Position numbers and translations under genes: made by a program. 64,000 bases of DNA from Antedon mediterranea. Its lineage: Eukaryota; Echinodermata; Crinoidea; Comatulida; Antedonidae. The stretch covers positions 19,564,101 through 19,628,100 of the forward strand of contig NC_092677.1 of the NCBI RefSeq assembly GCF_964355755.1, read 5' to 3'. Shown one piece after another: positions 47,300-57,017 of this stretch. The stretch's first letter is position 1, and every line of letters starts with the position of its first letter. The notes below the pieces were generated by a model. It had not been told where the DNA came from. It saw only the letters and a program-made list of their open reading frames with translations, and searched no databases.

Positions 47300-48075
47300 T
47301 ATAACGAAACACACGTACTGCTTGAATATTTCTCAAGAAGAAAAAATAGTATCACAAGAACAAACAATAAATTTATTACAATCAAAAATAAAGATAGAAA
47401 GGAATATAGTTCAAAGAAAAGAAAAGAAGCTTAAATCATTATCTAATCTACTTCAAGAGTTAAAAAAAAAAAATAAAATAAATAATGAAATTAGCAACAT
47501 CCTTAAAAAGACGTTGGAGTTAATTAAAATGTTGCGAAAAATCAAAACCTGTATAACCATGGAAAGGAAAACGATACTCAGAGATCGCAAAAGAATTTTT
47601 AGTTACACTTCATTATTTGTCACCCAAGGCTTACAATTATGTAAGAAAAATTCTGCATCTTCCACATTCTGCCTCTATCAGAAACTGGTGTTGCTCACTG
47701 AATTGTCAACCTTTTTTAACAGAAGTTATCAAGCTTAAACTGTAAGTAGAAAATGGGGAAGTTTGCAGAGATTCCACACTAATAATAGATGGCATACACA
47801 TAAGGAAACAAACCTTATGGGATCCCCAACAACAGCAATACTCAAAGTTTGTGAACTATGGAAATTCAAAGGTAGAGATATCAGAGGCTCTTGTATTATG
47901 GTTGTTGGGCTGAATGGCCGCACCTGGAAATCTGTGGTGGAATACTTTCTGTGCAATAAAATCAATGCTGCTGTCCTGGCACAGTTAGTGTCTGATGCAG
48001 GGTTGACAACTTGTGTGGGATGAAACATATGTCAATCAAGATGCTGCTAAAATCCTTGGTTGTCAAGTAGGAAAA
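47300..48075 (+). pseudogene. P-element/THAP9-type transposase relic
   Basis: Three reading frames carry consecutive parts of one protein: a Lys-rich coiled region (LKSLSNLLQELKKKNKIN), then VTLHYLSPKAYNYVRKIL with SASIRNWCCSLNCQP, then IIDGIHIRKQTLWD and FVNYGN, then MVVGLNGRTWKSVVEYF with INAAVLAQLVSDAG, and finally DETYVNQDAAKILGC. This order and wording match P-element/THAP9-type transposases. Frame changes between blocks and stops make it non-functional. The N-terminal THAP zinc finger was not found. It lies less than 300 bp after the dehydrogenase stop, on the same strand. Confidence 0.8.
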
Positions 48076-48439
48076 ACGTACGAGTTACGAGCTTTGCGCA
48101 TCCTACTGTACTTGTGTTTATATGGTCCATGTGATATTTGATGTTTGCCCTATATGTTAAAATTGCTTCGAAACACAAGTAGTAGATTGTTTGTTTAGCA
48201 CATTAAACCTAAAATTAAAAAAAAAGGAAATATCAAGGATTAAAACAAACAAACATAATGGGGTGGCTAATGTTATTTCATTCACTTTCGAGATTTTACA
48301 TTCACTCACTGTGCATTCCATTTTGATATTTAATGTGTTTTAATACTAATCATACTTTTTCTATCAACAAACACAGTTTGCAGTAAAACATACAATTAAA
48401 ACACATTCTCTAATGATTTTCACGCTGCTGCTTTAGCCA

Positions 48440-49310
48440 GCTACACCCCAAGAGGACTACTCATTCAGAAGCTATAAGCAAGCAGCATTTATAGTTCTAG
48501 AGGCCGACGTTTTTGATAATTTGTAAACTAGGACAGGTCATGCTACAATTACAAATCCCAAAGCACGTCTGGGAGAAGAGAGTCTATGAACAAATTTGCT
48601 GATAATACAGTATTATACAGATGCATGTAGACAGTAATCTGTAAAATCTTGTTCAATAAATAATGACTTTGTTCTTGCTGTCAACCTAAGCCAATATTAT
48701 AATAATTTACTCTCAAATAATCAAAACATTATTTCTGGTATGATGAGTACAACGTGTCCCATTATCAAAACAGTAAAGTTTTTGTTTGTAATAGGATACA
48801 ATTTGATGAAGTGACCCCCAGACTTGACCTTAGCAATAAAATAAACTAAACTGACAGAAATTGAGTCTGTTTAGTATAATACTAGTAATATTATTTAGAC
48901 ATCATTTTTATTTAAATTATTTAATAAGCACATCATCTACAGATTCAGAATGTTTTATTTTTCAATTTCAATTGCACAATTATGACATCAAAGTATAAAT
49001 TCTTGTTGTATTTGACTTCAAATAAAAAAGTTATTCACTTCTGTAACAAAAATATAATATTTATTCACGTATAAAAAGAGAAAAGAAACGTTTAATTATT
49101 ACCCAAACCATTGTCCGACAGACAATTTAAGTATTTTTTGCTTTGAATTACATTTTTTCTGGTAAATAATTGTTTGGTTAACGTGAATAAATATTATGTG
49201 TCAATAAAATGACACATTCAAAAACAAATTTGAATTAAAAAATATTTTTCAGGGTGACAAAATATCTTTAAAACTGTCAACAAGCGATCAGCGTTTTTTG
49301 TAAGAAATAT
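48440..49310 (-). repeat. Dispersed repeat B, inverted copy
   Basis: The reverse complement matches 19150-19745 through GGACTACTCA, AATTGTCTGTC(G/A)GACAATGG, TCAAGTCTGGGGGTCACTTC and TATTTCTTACAAAAAACG. It is longer and diverged. Confidence 0.7.
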
Positions 49311-49679
49311 TTCTTGTTTAAATCCGTATCTTATTCAATTTCAGGGCAGATTGGAAGCAATTCACAATTCCTTATGGAGAAAATTGAAACCAGCCAGTTA
49401 AATGGGATTATTTCAAACAGCTTAACATATTACAAGATAAAGAAGGCCTTTATTTAGCAAATAAAATAACATCCAATCACATATAATTACAATGGCAGAT
49501 ACACAAGATGAATGTGAAATTGCATTGATTTTAATATAATGTAATATTATTGATTGTTCCTACGACTCATCACAATGATGACAGTTAATAAAATATTTTT
49601 ACTAATTTATTATTATTATTATGCTGTTTACAACCTGTAACCTGTACCAAAAATTGTACTATAAAATCTTACAAAGGAA

Positions 49680-50110
49680 AACCAATTGAGTGCTCGTTAT
49701 GCCATGGAGGTATAAACCTCCATGGTTATTCCATGGTGCTTATCATCCACAATGTGTTGGATTAACTCACTTGTCTTTTAAACTTTCAAACAATAAATGC
49801 GAAACATCTACTTTAAACAGAAGTAAACTACATCTAAGTACTCAGGGAACCAAGCGTCTTATCAATAACATCAACGATATTCACCAAATAATTGAAATCA
49901 GGAAAACTCATCAAGGTAAGAAGGAATTTCAACCCTGTTTACACCAATCACAAACAGAAAGAAAACAACAAGATGTTACTTTTGTGGAGAAACGAATCAT
50001 GAAGGACTGTAAGCATGGACAGCCAATCAGATGCTGATCCTGCAAGCAACAAGGCCACAAGGAGAATCATAACGTATGTAGACAACATTAGGAATTTGGC
50101 AAAGAAGATG
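49680..50110 (+). pseudogene. LINE ORF1 remnant with PHD-like and CCHC motifs
   Basis: One frame begins IECSLCHGG; the other continues WLFHGAYHPQCVGLTHLSF, together resembling a C-x2-C...H-x2-C PHD finger split by a frameshift. Further on, CKHGQPIRC followed in another frame by SCKQQGHK looks like a nucleic-acid-binding zinc knuckle. PHD-type ORF1 proteins occur in several LINE clades. Confidence 0.5.
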
Positions 50111-50429
50111 ATGCCGTACCCACCATGGGAAGCCATCTGAGCGGTAAAGATACTAATACTAACTTAAGTGTAAATGATGATAATCTACAAATATAAACTA
50201 ACTAATTCTTATGTTATTAACCATTCTTTTAATTTTGATTTATTGTTTGATGAATGTACTGATTGTTTCTCTTGTACTGACAATGCAAATATGGTTCAAC
50301 CTCATAATCATGTTACCTCTGTAAATAATGAGAAACAATATTATGATGATAGTTATGTAAATAAGAACCCAATAGTTCACCCATAAAACGAAAAAGAGTT
50401 AGAAGAGGGAAAAAGAAATCTTCAAAATT

Positions 50430-51180
50430 GAATTCAAACATCAAAATTGCCTTTCATAATATTAGAGGATATAAAAGTAAGAAAAAGGAAATAAAAGTTA
50501 TATCATCCAACAACAAAATGTGGATATCTTTGGAATGGTTGAAACTTTTCTAAATAATGATGAAGTCATAGAAATTACAATTGGATTGGAAAAAACAGAC
50601 AAAAAGGTGCCAAAAAATCACAAGGGGGAATTGGATTGCTTATAAATAAAAATATTACAATTTTGGAAAATGATCTTTTAAATTCACAATCAGATGACTT
50701 AGAAAGGTGTTGGACAAAGGTACAATTTGGAGGTAACACAGACTTTATATACCATGTTGCAGTTTGTTACTTCCCATGTAAAGGGTCTGATAAATGCCTA
50801 ACTGATGAATTGTATACAGCTCTGCTTTCGGAAATTTTTATAATTAAAGATAATAATGAAGATGCCAAACTCATTATCCTTGGAGATTTTAATGGTAAAG
50901 TAGGTAACATGATTAAAGCGGAGATCCTATTACTAATTATAATGGTCAAGGGTTAATTGACCTTTGTAATAATGGAGAATTAACTATGCTTAACGCCTCT
51001 GACAAATGTGCTGGTACTTTAACTTGGGTACAAAAGAACCTAGCCAGCATACTAGATTACGCCATTGTTTCACAAGAAACCTATGTAGTAACAAAAGAAT
51101 TGTTTATTGATGAATTTGGACTGTATAATTATGGAAGTGATCATAACATGCTTGTAATCACACTAATAGAGAATAATATT
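50430..51180 (+). pseudogene. LINE apurinic-type endonuclease domain
   Basis: The motifs appear in order across frame changes: IKIAFHNIRGYKSKKKEI, NVDIFGMVETFL, GGIGLLI, LIILGDFNGKVGN, TLTWVQKN, LDYAIVS and GSDHNMLVITL. These match the metal-binding Glu, the GDFN box and the SDH box of APE-type LINE endonucleases, which nick target DNA to prime reverse transcription. At least two frameshifts (near 50510 and 50925) disable it. Confidence 0.8.
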
Positions 51181-51595
51181 TGTAAAACCAGTAAGGTGAC
51201 AAAAACTAACACAAAACATTGGAATATCCCTAAAGATTGGAGTGAGTTTAGTAGTTCAATTAGCAATGACTTTAAGGATTGGGATCCTAGTCGTTTAGAT
51301 GCGAACGATGCTTGGGTAGAGTGGAAAAACGCTAGTTGCAGAGAATATAATTGGCTATAAGAAAACGAGATCAAACAAAAAGATATGGTTTGATAAAGAA
51401 ACAAAATATGCGATAAATCAACGAAGACAATCGTGTCGAGCACATAGATTATATTCTAAGAATAAACATAATATTGATTTTGATATCAATTATTGTAATT
51501 CTCTATGGGAAACATACCAAGAGAAGCGGAAATTCTGTAAATCACTTTTTAAACGCAAAATTATGCAAAAGAAAATATCAAATTGCTAAAAAATT

Positions 51596-53283
51596 ATGGA
51601 TAAAGGAGGACCTCAATCTAAGGAATTTTGGAATGAACTCAAAGGCAAACGACAGAAACAAAATGTTGATTCTATCCTAATACCAGGAACTTCAAGATAT
51701 TCTTCAGACCATGAAGATATGAAAAATTCGCTGAAATTAAACTTCGGCAATATTGCAAAATTTAATACAACTAATAGTAACGATATTCTCCACTCTTCCC
51801 ATGATAATAATAATAGTAACAGTAATGATATTCAGTGTGATCATATTTTAGATGATGTAAATATTTCATTTGATGATGTCTCTTATGCTATATCAAAGGC
51901 AAAAAATAACAAAAGTCCAGGTATTGACTCTATAACAAACGAAATGTTAAAAAACGGAGGTAATCTAATCACATTATCACTCCAAAAATTGTTTACCAGA
52001 ATTATACAAACTGAAACTATACCAAATGAATGGAATGAAGGGATAATTATCCCAATATTAAAAAAAGGAGATCGACGTGATCTCAACAACAACCGAGGTA
52101 TCACACTTAAGTCATGTGTTTCTAAAAATTTTATTCAAATTATTGCATATAATATTCTCAATTTTTAGAAGAAAATGACATCCTTGGTGAAGTCCAAGGG
52201 GGCTTTCGGACAGACAGAAGATGTGAAGACCACATTTTTGTCTTGAAAAGCATTATCGCAACAAGGCGTGCTGAGGGTAAGAAAACATTTCTGGCCTTTT
52301 TGGACTTTAAAAAAGCCTTTGATTCAGTCTGGCGACAAGGGTTAATTACCGCTGCCAAAAGAATTGGTATCCGTGGTAAACTCCTTAACTTACTAAGATT
52401 AGAAATATGTACGATGATGTTAGAATCTGATAAGTTTAGCATTAATGAAGGAGTGAAACAAGGCTGTTTATTGTCAACAGTTCTTTTTTCTATTTATATT
52501 AACAAACTAAATAACCTAATCAAAAGTCATAAACTAGGGGTTCAAATTTATGGCACACAAATAGGTGCACTATTCTTTGCTGATGACGTGGTTTTTTTTT
52601 TAATCGGTGACAATGAGTCTGAACTTGTGAAACTACTTAAAGTAGCAAGCGATTATTCACAAACATGGAAATTAGAGTTTAATTTTGACAAATCAAATGT
52701 GCTGGTCACAGGGCAAAGAGTTAATCCACATAGAACATGGAGCCTTGGTAATCATTATATCACAGAAATAGAAAGGTATAAATATCTTGGTGTAATAATA
52801 TCATGTTCGTATACAGATTCAGACAATATCAATGAAGTAATCAAAAAGGGAAATAGGATAATAGCCTATATTACCTCTATTATAAAAAATCAGAATTATT
52901 TCAATAGGGTATACTATGGTGATCTGTTATGGAGAACAATAGGACTACCAACAATTAATTACGCCTCTGCAATATGGTTATGTAACTCTAAAGGTTCACT
53001 AAATAAGTTAGAAAATTTACAATACCAAATGGCTAGAATTATTTTGAAGGCACCAAGAAACGTCGCGAAAGCGGCATTGATTGGTGACCTAGGATGGGAG
53101 ACACTCTACACCATTCAAAATAAATTTAGGATGTCCTACTTTAACAGAATTAAAAATATGGACGACCAAAGGTGGCAAAAACTCCTATGTAAATCTATAA
53201 TGGATGTAGAAGATAAGGTGAAATGGAAGTGGATTAACCATATCAAAGATTTATTTGATTTAAAATATGAAAATTTGAATTAG
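51596..53283 (+). pseudogene. LINE reverse transcriptase
   Basis: The N-terminal part has AKNNKSPGIDSITNEML and NEWNEGIIIPILKKGDRRDL. After a stop near 52168 and a frame change, the 346-codon frame holds FLAFLDFKKAFDSVW (motif A), EGVKQGCLLSTVLFSIYIN (motif B) and LFFADDVVFF (motif C, the catalytic FADD), followed by thumb and connection regions with YKYLGVIIS and LPTINYASAIWLCN. It copies LINE RNA at the nicked target. The catalytic aspartates are intact, but the frame is broken. Confidence 0.88.
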
Positions 53284-53800
53284 GAAATAAGTTTAATTTA
53301 AATCCGGAAAGTCAGTGGTTTAAGAGTTTTACACATGCAAACTCTCTAGAAAATATCAAGGAATATGGTTAGAAGGTGCAAAAACAAAGTCAACCCTCTT
53401 CGAATATTTGAAATATAAACATGAACCTAAAGCAGAGACATACATGTTTGATATGGTGAATTTTGATTCCATTAGTTTAAAGTTTAAAGCGAGGTCTAAC
53501 TCTCTTGATTTAGAAGATAGAAAAAATACATGGTCAGAAAATGAGACTGGTTTTTGCAAGCTATGCAACAATCAGTTAATTGAAACTAACAGACCATTTT
53601 CTACTTGAATGTTCAAACCTTAAAATTGTATTAGAGATACACATTTTAACTTACTAAAAATTGATTTATTGTATTGTGGTTATGACACATTTTGGGAGAA
53701 TTTTAAAAGTGGTACAATCGAATACCAACATCATATTTTACTTGATGACCTTTATTTAGAATTTCCACTGTAAACAATACTTAACTGCTGCATGGAGAGA
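53284..53800 (+). pseudogene. LINE C-terminal region with zinc-binding motif
   Basis: Broken frames after the RT include TGFCKLCNNQLIETN and, after a one-base shift, HFLLECSNLK, together a C-x2-C...H-x4-C motif typical of LINE tails. Confidence 0.6.
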
Positions 53801-53857
53801 CATAGAAAGACTACACTTAATATTATAATATATAAATATTTACCGCCCACCATATTA

Positions 53858-54225
53858 TTGCTGAGGGCAGCATATAAATAAAGAGAACTTATTTCATAAA
53901 AAAACCTTTTCTTTGCGAGGTGTTTTCAAAAAATGTCATTTTTTAAGATAAATCTAAAACATTAATGAGCACACTATTAAAAAAAGGTGCAACAGATAAG
54001 TAAAAGTATATTCATAACTAATCATAATCTATCACATTGATGGCAGGCAATTAAATATTTTACTAATTGTTATTTTATTATTTTGTGTATTGCTGAGGGC
54101 AGCGTATAAATAAAGAGAACTTATTTCATTAAAAAAAACCTTTTCTTTGTGAGGTGTTTTCAAAAAAGGTCATTTTTAAAGATAAATGTAAAACATTAAT
54201 GAGCACACTATTTAAAAAAAAATAA
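53858..54225 (+). repeat. Direct duplication of the LINE 3' tail
   Basis: Two copies about 230 bp apart share ATTGCTGAGGGCAGC, AAATAAAGAGAACTTATTTC, GAGGTGTTTTCAAAAAA and ACATTAATGAGCACACTAT. They may be two successive insertions or a local duplication. Confidence 0.75.
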
Positions 54226-54884
54226 ATAAAGCCTGTACTGACCATAAACAATGCATGGTTTTGTCATACTCCTCCAACCAACCATTGTAAACTTGATAGT
54301 AAATTAGCTCTGCGGAATCCACATATTTAATGCATTTATTGGTGAAAATCATGTTCAATTTCGAAAATAAAATTAAACTGGTTTGACAAAATATGCCCAT
54401 TATGACACGGCTGGTGGTAGGGATGCTAAATTCTTTGAAACAGTACAGTATCAGTAGTAACATATTACAATAATTTAAATACATATTGAAATTAACCGTG
54501 TATTTCATCATGAATTCAATTCCTCAGTTTTTTGCCCTCTTATTATTATATTATTTTGTCTAAACCCTAAATCAAAGTAGAGACGTACAAGATGATCTTT
54601 ATCCATATTTAGAATTATCGGCTAAGCATGCAGCTAGCGGCCTATCTCTATCTAAATTTGCTTTACTATTACGTACGTAGTTAAAATTTAAAATCATATA
54701 CGTAGTTAATAATACGACGTATTATTATTACGTAAGTACATACTATTAACACGTACGTACGTATTCAATAAATATTTAAGCATGTTCCCAACATTTCCTC
54801 CCACTTTTTTGTAAAGAAATTGATCTGCGCGTGCGCAAGCATTATGAAAAACGTCTGTGGGAATATGCCTTTGCTAGCGCCTTC

Positions 54885-55530
54885 GGCTTACATCACTGTC
54901 ACAAACGCTCTCTGAGAATATACAAATGAGGTAAAGCCGGAGGCTAGAGGGCGTACTCCAGACTGAAAAGTGATTCCAACAGGATCAGGGGGAACCAACA
55001 AGATGGCGGCCGTAAATGTGTTTAAAAACATTATTCATTAGTGAAATTTTCATATTAATTAATCGCAATGTGGAATTAATAATTTCTTGTATACGAGGAT
55101 CATAGAATGCGTTCGCGTTATATGCTTAACACGCTGCGTTGCGTATCGTTCTCACACAGATAGGCTCAACACAGGCATATAGCAGTGCGTACTGCGAAGG
55201 GCATATATCTGATTGGTTGATTGCTGCCGCCATCTTGTTGGTTGTTTCCTCTCCTCCATGATGGAGAATCACTTTTTGAACTGCAATAACATTGTTCTTT
55301 GATATCTAGCCTTCGGCTATATAAAATCTTTGGAATATACCAAAGAACTAATAGTTCTTTGAATATACCAAAGATTGTGACTTATTTCTATTTTATATCA
55401 CTGTGCTCCACCGGTGCTAAATTTGGTCCACTGGACCAGTTACCGTAGTACTATTTCTATTTAGGAAGTAAATAAAGGCATGAATGGCGCTCCGTAGAAG
55501 TAGAGAATGCTCTAATCGATCGTCAGAATG
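54885..55530 (-). repeat. Dispersed repeat A, inverted copy
   Basis: It is the reverse complement of 18400-19130: CCAACAAGATGGCGGC, the opposite CCATCTTGTTGGTT, CACTGTGCTCCACCGGTGC and AGCCTTCGGCT are all present in the expected order. Confidence 0.7.
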
Positions 55531-55579
55531 ACGCTCTGGAATATACCTCCCTCCTCGATCCTCTATAATTATATCAACA

Positions 55580-56090
55580 CAGAAAAAAATGGCGAATAGA
55601 AGAGGCCTAGCCTATTCTACGAACTCTCCTTGATATCGCTCTCTTTCTTCCACACCTCTCAGTTCTGTTTGCTAATATAACATTATTTTTTGGGATAGGC
55701 CCTTAGGCCTACTTTAACATCTAAAAATTCCTACAAATTTTACAGGTAAACCTAGCGGTGCCTAGGCTAGTAGTAGGGTAGGCCTAGCCTAGCCAAGTAT
55801 AACAATAATAATAATACTAATAGGGCCTAGGCCTAGCCTTACTTAGTCCCATCCGCCTAGCCTAGCTAGGCTAAACCCTACTCCCTCTAGGCCTCTTAAT
55901 AATTTAGGTAGGCAGTAGATAGAGGTCTCTAGTCTACGCCTACTAGAGTCTTCTACTAGCTGGGCCTATTAGTTAGGATAAGCCTACTCTACTGAGTATT
56001 AGGGCCTAGTAGATAGTATTATAGTAGGCTTAATAGTTTAGGCCTCCTCTGAACCCATCTAACTAACTAGTAGTAGCATCCTCCTCCATC
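55580..56090. repeat. AGGCCTAG/CCTAGGC-rich low-complexity zone
   Basis: Dense overlapping words TAGGCC, GGCCTA and CCTAGC fill about 500 bp upstream of the NEURL2-like gene. There is no fixed period. The same words are scattered at 640-800, 10860-11100, 16330-16870 and 17220-17290. Confidence 0.7.
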
Positions 56091-56145
56091 TGTGCCGTGC
56101 TAGGTTAGTGCAGTGGCAATTGAATTGGTTGCGCTTGAAATCAGC

Positions 56146-56250
56146 CGCATTTTATTTTTAGTCGCTATAAAATCAACATCTGGTATTTTGTATGACGCAC
56201 CACTAGGCTAGATATGCTTTTTATATCTGTTGCATTTGATATTGGTCGCT
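56146..56250. repeat. Dispersed repeat paired with 9672-9790
   Basis: It shares CGCATTTTATTTT, AAATCAACATCTGGTATT and a following diverged TGCTTTT/GGCTTTT stretch. Confidence 0.6.
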
Positions 56251-57017
56251 TAAAATAATTTGTTTATGGTGCGCTAGGGCCTATTGTATTTTTTGTTATT
56301 TTTAGATTTATTTTTAATTAAAAAGCTCATAAATATGATTTCAGTTAATTTATTTATTTGTCTGAATAGACATTTAAATAATACAATAAAAATACTCAAA
56401 TTAAAACCATCTCATTGCCAAAGACAAAGTTATAACTCTCGTGTAGGTCCTATAGAATGTTTCGGAACATATTTTGGTCATGGATAAAAAATGATTGTTT
56501 TGTCGATGATTTCACACACTAAAGTTTGGGTTCTTTTTAAAAGGGAAAACAGCTGCTGTCAGAGGTGCAGTTCAGATATGGTTTTAGTAACTTGTCTTTC
56601 AATCAACTGCATTGCTAATTTTGAAAGAAAAGGATGTAGAATATCAGTACAGTATGCAATCTGGGAAAATAATTAGATGATATAAAGTATAGGAATGGAC
56701 ACGCTGGCTTATTATATTTAGGGTTAATCAAATTTAGTTTTTATTGTAACACTGACCGTAAACTTAATGTTATATAAATAAAAGGTATGACGCTTGAGGG
56801 CGGATTTTTGTATACCCACCTCACGCATACCTGTCTAATTTCTCACATCGATCCATAAAAATATTTTAGTTAAATATTTTAAAAATCATTTATTTAACAT
56901 GCTTTGTTGTTTTTTTCAGACAGTACTGAAGAGAAAGGACAGTTGATTAAAATAAAATATAAAAAATTATATTTGCCATCATTTTGTTGAAAGCAGCATG
57001 ATATTTTATTTTCTATA
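56251..57017 (+). other. Upstream region and probable 5' UTR exon of the NEURL2-like gene
   Basis: An acceptor-like tract GTTTTTTTCAG ends near 56920, followed by a 97-bp leader up to the ATG at 57018, suggesting a 5' UTR exon border. No promoter element was recognised. Confidence 0.4.

Larger units (their letters stand above)
49680..53905 (+). mobile_element. Near full-length APE-type LINE, decayed
   Basis: In order it holds an ORF1-like zinc-finger region, an apurinic-type endonuclease, a reverse transcriptase and a C-terminal zinc motif, then a 3' end with AAATAAAGAGAACTTATTTC. Several frameshifts and stops break it. It lies between repeat B (48440-49310) and repeat A (54885-55530), in an arrangement that lacks this insert at 18.4-19.8 kb. 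Clade assignment (RTE/CR1 side) is uncertain. Confidence 0.8.

Noticed and set aside
47204-47434. Separate Lys-rich gene after the dehydrogenase
   Set aside because: It overlaps the coiled, charged region of the P-type transposase relic in another frame and has no independent support.
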